From positions 1 through 43,429 of the forward strand of contig NZ_JAAFKG010000067.1 of NCBI RefSeq assembly GCF_013299185.1: a DNA stretch of 43,429 nt. Direction: 5' to 3'. Below are positions 35,733-43,302 of the stretch, piece after piece. The notes below the pieces were generated by a model, which searched no databases, had not been told where the DNA came from, and was given only the letters and a program-made list of their open reading frames with translations. The translations under genes and the position numbers were made by a program. Every line of letters begins with the position of its first letter. Positions within the stretch are counted from its first letter, which is position 1. The DNA comes from Microcoleus sp. bin48.metabat.b7b8b9.023 (GTDB lineage Bacteria; Cyanobacteriota; Cyanobacteriia; Cyanobacteriales; Microcoleaceae).

Positions 35733-36051
35733 TTTACTAAGGATAACTCTTGAGGGCTACCCGGCCCACAATCGGCTGCTGCTGTTTTAACTTCTGGGCT
35801 ATTGACACAAAAGACTTTTTATGATAGCACATCGGGTGTGTCAAACATATACTCAGATAGCTAGGAGTGTCGATCGCCCGGAAACGGAAAGATTAGCCTG
35901 GTTTCGCAGGCGGCGCTTCTGTGCAGATTTGATGGTGTTTCGGATGCCCGAATCCGAAACAACTACGCAAAAACTGCGACACAAGGTTTCAGGCAGTATG
36001 TCCGTTTGTGTCCAAACGTTGGAAACTCTTGTCATGTATAGGTTTGGTTAA
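35733..36051. other. Spacer between tnpB unit and tRNA fragment
   Basis: A 76-codon frame (35821-36051) matches no family I know and has no ribosome binding site, so I do not call it a gene. No repeats of the families seen elsewhere occur here. This is the last stretch of host chromosome before the integrated element. Confidence 0.5.
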
Positions 36052-36097
36052 CGGGTACGGCAGGACTTGAACCTGCGGCTCGCTGCTTAGAAGGCAG
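36052..36097 (-). tRNA. 3' part of tRNA-Arg(TCT), probable attachment site
   Basis: Read on the minus strand: anticodon stem-loop CTGC-CTTCTAA-GCAG with anticodon TCT (36091-36089), variable region, T arm GCAGG-TTCAAGT-CCTGC, acceptor strand CGTACCC and discriminator G (36052). No D arm or 5' acceptor strand that pairs with CGTACCC is found to the right. The integrase gene begins 129 bases further right. Such 3' tRNA copies mark att sites of tyrosine-recombinase elements. With this orientation the complete tRNA should be at the element's right end. Confidence 0.8.
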
Positions 36098-36225
36098 TAG
36101 CTTCAAATTTTTGCATCTGTCGGTACGTAAGCCTTTCAGCCTTTAATCATACAAAAGCAAACCAAGATGCACAACAAATGCACAACATTTTGATATTGTA
36201 AGCCTGTAGAGTTGAGGGCGCAATC

Positions 36226-37434
36226 GTGCAAACAAACCAATCTCAGCGTCGGAGAAAGGGGACTGTGGGAGTGATGGCAAGCCGAGGTATGCTACGTCTT
36301 CATTTGCCCCGCGAGCTTTATTCCGGTAAAAATACGTTTCTGTATATCGGTCTGGCGGATACTCTGGAGAACCGGGCGATCGCAGAATGCAAGGCTAAGC
36401 AGATTGAGTTTGACATTCTTGCAGGGATGTTTGACCCAAATGATTTAAGCAAGTACAAGCCTGTCCAAGCCCACAAACAGGGCAATCTGGTACAGGCTAA
36501 ATTTGGGGTGGCGGGTTTGACGCTGCAAGAGTTGTGGGACAAATATTTAGGTTACAAGGAGGACACGCTTAAACCAAAGTCTTTGCACTACTTGCGGACT
36601 ACGTTGGGGCGACACGTAGCCAAGTGCCCTTCGGATGTTCTGCAAGCGCTAGAGGTTCGCGAAGTTCTTTTAGGGGCAACAACGGGGGACATGACTAAGC
36701 GCATTCTCACCCACTTAAATGCTGCTGTTAATTGGGGCATCAAGCACAGGTTAATTATTTTGCCTGTCAGTCCGTACAAAGATATGGCTAATGATTTACC
36801 TAAGTACAACTGGCAGAATGACCCTACTCCTAATGCTTTTGTCACTGAAGAAAAGTTGCTGGTGTTACAAGCTTTTGAGTCTCACAAAAATCAGCCCGGA
36901 CGCTGCTACAACACATACTACCCATTGGTAAAGTTTTGGTTTTTAACGGGTTGCCGTCCTAGCGAAGCTATTGGTTTGACTTGGGGGAATGTCTCGCCAG
37001 ACTGTTCTTACGTTTTGTTTAACGGCAGCATTCAGTTTATTGAGGGCAAAGCTGTTGAGAGCAAGGGCAGTAAAAATAACAAACACCGGAAATTCCCTTG
37101 CAACAATGGGTTGAAGGAGTTTTTGTTGTCAATTAAGCCGCAACAGTTTGAGTCTAAGCAATTGGTTTTTTGTTCTCCAACTAGGGAGGCAATCAACTAC
37201 AGCAATTTTTCTCAAAGAGCTTGGCAGAAGATAGTTTTACCTATCACTGACAAGACACGGGAACCTGGTTACAAGCCTACTACCCCATATTCTTGTCGCG
37301 ATACTTTTATTAGCGAGCAATTGGCGCAAGGCATTCCATCTGCGGTGCTTGCTCGCTGGTGCGATACGTCGGAAAGTATTATCAATTCCCACTATTTAGA
37401 TAACAAAGTATTGGAGCATTTACGCCCATTGTGA
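36226..37434 (+). CDS. Tyrosine-type site-specific integrase
   Basis: This 402-residue recombinase probably inserts and excises the element that begins at the adjacent tRNA-Arg fragment. The C-terminal catalytic domain carries Arg244 in TGCRPSEAIGL, a Lys-rich strand near 280-288, Arg358 in TPYSCRDTF (the usual His of HxxR is Tyr355), Trp378 in LARWCD and the nucleophile Tyr390 in NSHYLD. Residues 98-190 form the SAM-like core-binding domain. The start is a GTG at 36226, preceded by GAGGG. Confidence 0.92.
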   Translation: MQTNQSQRRRKGTVGVMASRGMLRLHLPRELYSGKNTFLYIGLADTLENRAIAECKAKQIEFDILAGMFDPNDLSKYKPVQAHKQGNLVQAKFGVAGLTLQELWDKYLGYKEDTLKPKSLHYLRTTLGRHVAKCPSDVLQALEVREVLLGATTGDMTKRILTHLNAAVNWGIKHRLIILPVSPYKDMANDLPKYNWQNDPTPNAFVTEEKLLVLQAFESHKNQPGRCYNTYYPLVKFWFLTGCRPSEAIGLTWGNVSPDCSYVLFNGSIQFIEGKAVESKGSKNNKHRKFPCNNGLKEFLLSIKPQQFESKQLVFCSPTREAINYSNFSQRAWQKIVLPITDKTREPGYKPTTPYSCRDTFISEQLAQGIPSAVLARWCDTSESIINSHYLDNKVLEHLRPL

Positions 37435-37698
37435 TGCTGTTAATATGTTGATTCTATAGGCAACTTTTGCGATACGAAACTTTACAGTCCGTGTGTTGAC
37501 AGATGCCTGTGAAACTGCGATCGTATGTAACTAAGGAAGATTGGTGCGCGACTGACTAGCACTTGCAATGCTAACCAAGTCACGACTTCCCCAAACCGTT
37601 ATCTAACAACGTTTGGAGCTTAAAAATTATGACATTTTCAGTCGGTTGCCCTAAGAAGCAGCCGCAACTCTTTACATTTGAGTTGGCGGGGTTTTGCC
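37435..37698. other. Spacer in the integrated element with a tRNA-like hairpin
   Basis: Besides the tRNA-like structure at 37535-37590, a hairpin CCAAAC/GTTTGG lies at about 37590-37616. No protein gene is supported here. The end holds the ribosome binding site for the next gene. Confidence 0.5.
37535..37590 (+). ncRNA. Short tRNA-like structure with an Ala(TGC)-type anticodon loop
   Basis: TAGCA-CTTGCAA-TGCTA is a perfect 5-bp stem with a 7-base loop in exact anticodon-arm form (T33, anticodon TGC at 37564-37566, purines after it). GGAAG and CTTCC at the two ends could pair as an acceptor stem, and TTGGT/ACCAA pair between them. The whole is only 56 nt, so a normal T arm is missing. It is either a decayed tRNA or a structured RNA that imitates one. 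Function unknown. Confidence 0.35.
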
Positions 37699-38166
37699 AT
37701 GACTGAATCCCCTCACTACCGCCGCATCGACAAACTCAGGGCGATCGCCTTTCAGAACGGTTTCACCAACGAAGACGCCAAACAGTTCGGAAAACTTTCC
37801 AAAACTGCCACGTGGGAGTCGCTACTAGAACTGTATTTCGTTGACGGCGAATCGCTTGACACAGTGCTAGCTACACCACTAGACACGGAGCTAGACACTG
37901 TAGACAAAATATCTGAACCGCTTGACACAGCGTATGTAGACAGTGTAGACACTGTTGACTGGACTAACGACGGCTCCTTTCCTGTCTGCAACTTTACCCG
38001 CCACAATTCCACCAACTTTTTAGACTGGGTTGACTTCGGACAACTCATCGCACTCGTACTCGCATCGGCGGGGGTGTTTGTGCTGGCTATGTCCATGTGG
38101 CGGCAAATCAACCCCCTCAACTTATTTCCTCCAGTCCGCATCAACATTCAAATCGGAGCCAAGTAA
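37699..38166 (+). CDS. Element protein with Leu-Asp-Thr repeats and one membrane segment
   Basis: The product is 155 residues from the ATG at 37699, which has GGCGGGG upstream; a TTG seven codons earlier is also in frame. The middle holds repeated LDTV/LDTE/LDTA and DSVDTVDW units, mirrored in DNA by recurring TAGACACTGTAGACA-like words. A hydrophobic segment (about residues 115-137, LIALVLASAGVFVLAMSMW) follows. No family is recognised. It heads four tightly packed genes of the integrated element. Confidence 0.65.
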   Translation: MTESPHYRRIDKLRAIAFQNGFTNEDAKQFGKLSKTATWESLLELYFVDGESLDTVLATPLDTELDTVDKISEPLDTAYVDSVDTVDWTNDGSFPVCNFTRHNSTNFLDWVDFGQLIALVLASAGVFVLAMSMWRQINPLNLFPPVRINIQIGAK

Positions 38167-38649
38167 ATGGGAGCAATGACAACCTTATTTGGTGGTGGCA
38201 ACAGCGACGCCATTACCGCCAAAAACGAAAAGCTAATCGCACCGACCGACGCCAGCGTTATCACGCCGCTTAACCCCGGCAAATTCAGCAGCATCCGCAC
38301 AACCCCCATATGCACCGACCCACGCTACTTCACCAAGGACGAAGCCAACGCACTCAAGGACTTAGCCAAGGAAAAAACCGAAGGTGCAGGTCACGCCAAA
38401 CGCGCTTACAAGGCAATGGGCAAAATTGAGGAAGCCGACGCAAAAGTCCATAAGTTACACCGGGGATACGAGAAAAGCGTTGCCACCAACGAACTGAAAA
38501 AAAAGCGCGCCGACGCAGGTCTAGCTAAACACCTGCACGGACTTCGCCCCGGTTACGCGCGGCTGGGTTTTGGGCTAGAGAAGGCTGAAACCAACGCCAC
38601 TGCAAGGATTGAGGAAATCAAAACCAAACTGCTGGGAGGAAATAAGTAA
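38167..38649 (+). CDS. Element-encoded hypothetical protein, Lys/Ala-rich
   Basis: The 160-residue protein is soluble, rich in Ala, Lys and Gly, and largely helical after residue 55 (DEANALKDLAKEKTEGAGHAKRAYKAMGKIEEADAK in outline, written here only as a guide to composition: many A, K, E). The ATG directly abuts the previous stop. No family is recognised. Translational coupling to its neighbours suggests a shared structural or transfer role. Confidence 0.7.
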   Translation: MGAMTTLFGGGNSDAITAKNEKLIAPTDASVITPLNPGKFSSIRTTPICTDPRYFTKDEANALKDLAKEKTEGAGHAKRAYKAMGKIEEADAKVHKLHRGYEKSVATNELKKKRADAGLAKHLHGLRPGYARLGFGLEKAETNATARIEEIKTKLLGGNK

Positions 38650-38916
38650 ATGAGAGCGATCGCACTTGGCAACAACTTTCTGCTAACTGCGATTGCCTCC
38701 AGCTTCCTGTGCTGGCTGGCGTCGCTCCATCCCAACCTGTTGCTCTTGGTACAGGCACTTTTCGCGCTCAAGCTGATTGTTTCTGCGTCTGCGTGGTTGT
38801 TAGACGACTTTATCGTCCGAGTTCTCAAAATTGACTTACTCGAACTCAGAGGTCGGCTGATTGCGAGTACGATCGCGTCCTTAATAGGTTTGGGGGTGAT
38901 ACTATGTCGGGCTTAA
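38650..38916 (+). CDS. Element-encoded small membrane protein
   Basis: The 88-residue protein has three hydrophobic stretches (about 8-40 and 65-85), consistent with two or three membrane passes. Its ATG follows the previous stop directly and has GGAGG 8 bases upstream. The end overlaps the next gene by 13 bp. No family is recognised. Confidence 0.75.
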   Translation: MRAIALGNNFLLTAIASSFLCWLASLHPNLLLLVQALFALKLIVSASAWLLDDFIVRVLKIDLLELRGRLIASTIASLIGLGVILCRA

Positions 38917-39461
38917 AAGCAACTATCCTCACGGTCTCGGGTGTCGCTTTATGGTTGGCGCCGCCATTCCTTCTATCCCGTAAAGTACCGCTGCACAATC
39001 TAACCACAGGAGCAGCATTGATAGCCGGATTTGCCTGCTGCTTTGAATCCCGGAAATTAGCTTTAAAGGTTGCTGAAGAGGAAGAATTTGAGGCTCTGAA
39101 AAAAGCGGCAATCAATGCGGACATGGTGGATGAAGTTAGCACTTCCGTGTACATTTCCGAGCAGCAACGCAGGCAGGAAGCAGAATCTATCCTGAACCCG
39201 GTGGAACATCTAGAACGCGCTTTGGCACTGACTTCTGACGATAGCGACGAGCCTGTGGTGGAACGTTCAAACCAGCTAGTTGAACCCGACGCAGAACGTT
39301 CCCAGAACGGCGATGCGGAACTCGCAGAACGCATCATGCAACTGCGGGCGCGCGGCTACGGCAAGGCAAAAATCATTCTTGAGATTTGGGGAGTCAATAA
39401 AGGTGGCTCTCAAAAATACAAAGATGCCGAGGGTGAGTATAAACGCTTAGTCGGGGAGTAG
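38904..39461 (+). CDS. Element-encoded membrane protein with C-terminal helix-turn-helix-like motif
   Basis: The 185-residue protein has one or two N-terminal membrane segments (5-45), an acidic helical middle and a C-terminal block ELAERIMQLRARGYGKAKII then LEIWGVNKGGSQKY. This block resembles the short helix-turn-helix of resolvase-like proteins (RARGYGKAKIILEIWG). It overlaps the previous gene by 13 bp, so it belongs to the same operon. A role at the membrane near DNA is only a guess. Confidence 0.7.
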   Translation: MSGLKATILTVSGVALWLAPPFLLSRKVPLHNLTTGAALIAGFACCFESRKLALKVAEEEEFEALKKAAINADMVDEVSTSVYISEQQRRQEAESILNPVEHLERALALTSDDSDEPVVERSNQLVEPDAERSQNGDAELAERIMQLRARGYGKAKIILEIWGVNKGGSQKYKDAEGEYKRLVGE

Positions 39462-39626
39462 GTAAAAGGCGAGTGAGTTGCGTGCGATTTACGTCCGAAA
39501 ACTCACTCGTCGGGTTTAAAGGTAAAAACACTCGACGACTGCCTCAGATTAAGGGTTTGGATGTGACGGGAAACTCACTCGCTCTCTAGCAATCTTCTGA
39601 CCCACGTCAACGGCTAAAATGAAAAC
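39462..39626. repeat. Iteron-like CGAGTGAGTT repeats
   Basis: CGAGTGAGTT (39470-39479) pairs with AACTCACTCG (39500-39509), and a second direct copy of AACTCACTCG lies at 39572-39581. CACTCGACGAC lies between them. The clustered copies upstream of replication-type genes suggest a protein-binding or origin site, or a terminator hairpin after the small-gene operon. Confidence 0.4.
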
Positions 39627-40019
39627 ATGGTTGATATTGATGTTGATAAGTATTTCAGAGAGTCTAGGCGATGCCTCCGGCCTTTTCATGTCTCGGGTGA
39701 ACCGCTGATTGATTTTCTCGTGCGTGTTCGCGAAGGAAATCCAAAGAAATGGTCTTTTTGGCAAATGCTCTGTCATGCGGTTAAGGAATCCCTGGTCGCG
39801 ATAGTCCTGGGTATCAATAGATTGTCCTCACCACCGCCCGGCCCACGTATTGAGTGGGAAGCAGAGGGTACAGCACAGCCATCAGAGATCGACCTAGAAA
39901 AGTCAATACCCGAGGTGAATCGCTGGCAGACGCTGGTTGAGACTTTTGTACCTGTCCCTGACTCTGAAATAGGTGGCTGTGCTCGCAACGACAGCCTAAT
40001 CGCGCCTGCAATCAACTAG
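39627..40019 (+). CDS. Element-encoded hypothetical protein
   Basis: The 130-residue protein begins MVDIDVDKYFRESRRCLRPF and has no membrane segment. A Pro-rich turn (RLSSPPPGPRIEWEAEG) splits it into two halves. I do not recognise a family. It lies on the same strand between the repeat cluster and the broken primase gene, which fits a small replication or control protein, but nothing in the sequence shows this. Confidence 0.55.
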   Translation: MVDIDVDKYFRESRRCLRPFHVSGEPLIDFLVRVREGNPKKWSFWQMLCHAVKESLVAIVLGINRLSSPPPGPRIEWEAEGTAQPSEIDLEKSIPEVNRWQTLVETFVPVPDSEIGGCARNDSLIAPAIN

Positions 40020-40150
40020 CAGGGCGGTTCCCCCTATGCCTTAAATTTTCAACAAAACCTGCAAACGCCAAAAAACCGCTGCTATCAATTGGAACCTGAG
40101 CGCAACGGCTTTTGGTACTAAACCCGCCTTTGAGAGCGGACATTAAATCC

Positions 40151-40507
40151 ATGGAATCATCATATCCCAACGGGAAAATTTCTGCATCCGTAAATTCAAT
40201 TTCCATCAACCCCAAACACCTCACCGAGTGGGTAGAAGGCTCAGCCTTATCAGAAGCGATCGCCCGTCTCAACATTGAATCGCTAGAGGCTAAAGAACTC
40301 AACGAACGCATCCAACCCAAAGAGCCAATCAAAACAGGTGGTTGGTGGTGTCGCGACGTTAACTGGCGAACAGGGTCAAGAATGGGGAATCGCTACGGAC
40401 AAGCCAAACCAGATAGACCTCACCAACCAGAAGGACAAAAACCGCGCAAATACCTCACAGCCTCAGGAATGGAGCCTGACGCGATATTTTTAGCCATGCC
40501 AGATAAG
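40151..40507 (+). pseudogene. Broken DUF3854/primase-like gene, N-terminal segment
   Basis: The reading frame starts MESSYPNGKIS and contains PKHLTEWVEGSALSEAI, GGWWCRDVNWRTG and GNRYGQAKPDRPHQPEGQKP. This matches the start of large primase-helicase proteins of cyanobacterial integrative elements (DUF3854, from memory). At 40508 a MITE interrupts the frame in the codons for MPDK. The gene continues at 40648 and again at 42505. Deleting the MITE with one TAAG copy, and the insertion sequence with one 8-bp copy, rejoins all three parts in a single frame. Confidence 0.8.
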
Positions 40508-40643
40508 AGACCTCCTGCGAAAGTATTTTATCGATCCTTTAACAGTAGCCATTTCAGCCATTATTAACTAATAATAAAAGATTGGCCAGACATACTGGTA
40601 ATTATCGGTTCTGTCGATTAGGTGAGGACTTTCGCAGGAGGTC
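40508..40643. mobile_element. 136-bp MITE inside the primase-like gene
   Basis: AGACCTCCTGCGAAAGT (40508-40524) is inverted at 40628-40643 (ACTTTCGCAGGAGGTC). TAAG directly flanks both sides (40504-40507 and 40644-40647), a 4-bp target duplication. It has no coding capacity. Terminal GAGACC and T-A-rich target sites are typical of some IS5-group elements, which may supply the transposase. Excision of 140 bp rejoins the host frame as GAT AAG GAT TAC. Confidence 0.85.
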
Positions 40644-40647
40644 TAAG

Positions 40648-40840
40648 GATTACTGGCTCAAGACTCGCAACGACACCAGCATTCCCCGGCACTGGACAGA
40701 AGGGGTAAAAAAAGCTGGAGCGGGATTGAGCATAGCTTTGGCGGTAATTGCGCTTACAGGCGTTTGGAATTGGGGAAAAGACGGTCAGTTAGCAAAAGAG
40801 GTCAGCGACTGGGCGCAACCTGGAACCATTCACTACATAG
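40648..40840 (+). pseudogene. Broken primase-like gene, second segment
   Basis: Between the two insertions the frame reads DYWLKTRNDTSIPRHWTEG, then VKKAGAGLSIALAVIALTGV and WNWGKDGQLAKEVSDWAQPG. TEGxKKAG is the Toprim-like start of DUF3854 domains. It ends in HYI at the target site CTACATAG, and the matching IDFDSDF begins on the far side of the insertion sequence. Confidence 0.8.
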
Positions 40841-42496
40841 GGCTTGCTGAATAAGCCTAAAACCCTTGCCTGAAAAGGCTTTGACTCGCATTCGGCACTA
40901 ACAATGTGTAAGACTATGAGGTAAAATTAGTCAAAAGCCATGCACAGCATCACTTTCGTCCATGTACCGAAAACTTGACCCAAACCCAAAAGAACCTTCC
41001 AACTTTGACCTACTTGCACGAGGGACAATTGTCAAAGAATAATCGTTGGGTAATCATGGCAAAAATAATTCCGTGGTCAGATTTTGAAGAAGAATATGCC
41101 CAAAATTTCACCTGTTCAACAGGAGCACCCGCCAAATCGTTTCGTATGGCATTAGGAGCATTAATAATCAAAGAAAGATTGGGAACTAGCGATGCCGAAA
41201 CAGTAGAACAAATAAGAGAAAACCCATACATACAATACTTTCTAGGTCTGAGTGGCTATAGTAATGAATCACCATTCGACTCATCCATGTTAGTTCATTT
41301 TAGGAAAAGAATAGGAATCAACCTAGTCAATAAAATCAATGAAAAAATGGTCAAAGACCAGACCCAAGTACAAGGAGAGGAAGTAGAAAAAGAATCATCA
41401 GAAAGAAGTGAACCCAAAAATCAAGGAAAATTAATATTAGATGCAACCTGCGCGCCAGCAGACATTAAATATCCGACGGACTTAGGACTATTAAATCAAG
41501 CCAGAGAACATACAGAAAAAATTATAGATATACTACACAATCAAACTAAATCACCGAAAAAAAAAAGCCTCTTAACCTATCGAAACAGAGCCAGAAAAGA
41601 ATACCTGAGCGTAGCAAAACAAAAAAAGCCACGAAGAAAAGCAAGAAGAAAAGCAATTAAAAAACAACTGCAATACATCCAAAGAAATTTGGCGAGTATA
41701 GAGCGAATGGGTGAGCTACAGTTATTAACCAAATCTGATTATAGAATGCTGTTAGTAGTTACAGAAGTCTACCGCCAACAGTTCTCAATGTATGAAAAGA
41801 AAGAACATAGTATTCCCGATAGAATAGTAAGTTTAAAGCAACCACATATCCGCCCGATAGTGAGAGGGAAAGCCGGGAAATCCGTTGAATTTGGGGCAAA
41901 ACTGTCAGCCAGTTGTCTCCAGGGTTACGTATTTTTAGACCGAATTAGTTGGGATAACTTCAACGAATCAGGAGACCTTAAAACACAAGTAGAAGCCTTT
42001 AAAAAATTTACCGGATATTACCCTGAATCAATTCATGTAGATCAGATATATCGAACAGAAGAAAATAGCATTTTGTGCAAAGAACTCGGCATAAGAATGA
42101 GCGGTGTTCGCCTAAGAAAATCTCCCAAAAATCTGAGCAAATCACTAAAAAAACAAGCTCAATCAGATGAGAGAATTCGTAACTTAATTGAGGGGAAATT
42201 TGGAGAAGCCAAAAGAAGATTCAGCCTCGCTAGAGTGATGGCTAAACTTAATAATACTTCGGAAACAAGCATCGCAATAACTTTTCTGGTGATGAATCTT
42301 TCTGCCCTGCTAAGGCAGGCTTTTTGGCTTTTTTTCGGTCTATTTCACAACAAAAACCTTTTGTCATGTTTTTTGGCTTAAATCATTGGCAAAAGCTATG
42401 TTTCGCCATCGAAAAATTAATAAAAATTATATTACCGAGGCGAGTTCAAATCCACTCATCTTTCTAAATGCTGTTTTCTGACTTTTTCAGCAAGCC
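40841..42496 (+). mobile_element. 1656-bp DDE insertion sequence with 8-bp target duplication
   Basis: The ends are GGCTTGCTGAA (40841-40851) and its reverse complement TTCAGCAAGCC (42486-42496). CTACATAG flanks both sides (40833-40840 and 42497-42504). Both junctions cut the same codons, and removing the element plus one CTACATAG restores CAC TAC ATA GAC in frame. The transposase resembles IS5-type proteins, but an 8-bp duplication is longer than usual for that family, so the family is left open. Confidence 0.93.
40975..42381 (+). CDS. IS5-like DDE transposase
   Basis: The frame has 468 codons. Typical blocks are IPWSDFEEEYAQNF, KSFRMALGALIIKERLG, ETVEQIRENPYIQYFLGL and FDSSMLVHFRKRI. The DDE residues are probably Asp in LILDATCAPADI, Asp in IHVDQIYRTEEN and Glu in IEGKFGEAKRRF. 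A basic Lys/Arg-rich stretch lies near 195-230. The usual N-terminus (MYRKLDPNPKEPSNFDL) is seen from 40960 in another frame, so a one-base shift near 41005-41020 has damaged the start. The ATG at 41056 (MAKIIPWSDF) could still give a nearly complete protein. Confidence 0.8.
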   Translation: MTQTQKNLPTLTYLHEGQLSKNNRWVIMAKIIPWSDFEEEYAQNFTCSTGAPAKSFRMALGALIIKERLGTSDAETVEQIRENPYIQYFLGLSGYSNESPFDSSMLVHFRKRIGINLVNKINEKMVKDQTQVQGEEVEKESSERSEPKNQGKLILDATCAPADIKYPTDLGLLNQAREHTEKIIDILHNQTKSPKKKSLLTYRNRARKEYLSVAKQKKPRRKARRKAIKKQLQYIQRNLASIERMGELQLLTKSDYRMLLVVTEVYRQQFSMYEKKEHSIPDRIVSLKQPHIRPIVRGKAGKSVEFGAKLSASCLQGYVFLDRISWDNFNESGDLKTQVEAFKKFTGYYPESIHVDQIYRTEENSILCKELGIRMSGVRLRKSPKNLSKSLKKQAQSDERIRNLIEGKFGEAKRRFSLARVMAKLNNTSETSIAITFLVMNLSALLRQAFWLFFGLFHNKNLLSCFLA

Positions 42497-42504
42497 CTAC
42501 ATAG

Positions 42505-43302
42505 ACTTTGACTCGGATTTTGCCGAGAACCCATCTTGCCGTGCAGCCATTTTGAAATTCGGCCGCTTGCTGATTGAGCACGGGTGTGAAGTCCACATAA
42601 CGGTTTGGGACAAGCAGTTCAAAGGCATGGATGACTTTATCAAAGCTAACGGGGCAGAAGCATTCAAGGAAGCTGTCGCGAACGCGCTAACTCTAGAGGA
42701 ATGGGAGCGACAGCTTAAAAAAAGCGATCGCAAAAAAGCAGTTTCAACCCCTAATAATTCTCTAACTCTTCCTGCGCGCACACGTGAAGTAGTATGCCAG
42801 AAGTATGAGAATAGTACAAATGACTACATTCCAGACACAGCGCCGATTGCAGAACAAAACTTCGTCCAGAAATCCGAATTTGCACTCTATGGGAACGGTC
42901 ATTGGGTGTCAATTGCGGGACAACTGTACCACTGGGTAGGCAGTCACTATGAATTGCGGCCAGAGGCGGAAGAGAGACGGCGTATAGGTGACTGGCTAAA
43001 CACCTACTCAGAGAAAGTAAAGGGCGTTTGGGTTAACAATCGGGCAAAGTCAGGCAATATTAATGAGGTTCTGAATTGGGTTGTCAATCGGACTGCTGTT
43101 GACCCAAACAAGATAAACCCCGATGGTTTGAATTGTTCCAACGGGGTAGTCAAGATTAACCTTGACGGCTCTCATTCACTTGTGTCACACAATCCCAGCC
43201 AGATTTACACCTACGTCGGTGGTAAGTATGACCCTGGTGTTGACCCTACGGATTGCGATCGCCTTTTAGAGTGTCTTGAGCCAGCGCAACGAAAGATTTT
43301 TA
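42505..43302 (+). pseudogene. Broken primase-like gene, third segment
   Basis: The frame continues the interrupted gene with DFDSDFAENPSCRAAILKFG and HITVWDKQFKGMDDFIKANG, the acidic Toprim-like part of DUF3854. Then it reads GHWVSIAGQLYHWVGSHYEL and KINPDGLNCSNGVVKINLDG, which match the start of phage/plasmid (P4-type) helicase regions. The P-loop should follow, but the frame stops after PAQRKIFR where an IS1-like element begins at about 43303. The remainder presumably lies beyond the window. Confidence 0.8.

Noticed and set aside
35802..35825. TTGACA and TATGAT as a promoter after the tnpB unit
   Set aside because: The spacing is only 12 bases, too short for a sigma-70 promoter.
35821..36051. 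76-codon frame between tnpB and the tRNA fragment
   Set aside because: No ribosome binding site, no known domain, and an amino-acid composition like random sequence.
36052..36130. A complete tRNA-Arg with an unusual D arm
   Set aside because: The only candidate 5' strand (GCTTACG) mismatches two of seven acceptor pairs and the sequence between has no D stem, so a 3' fragment fits better.
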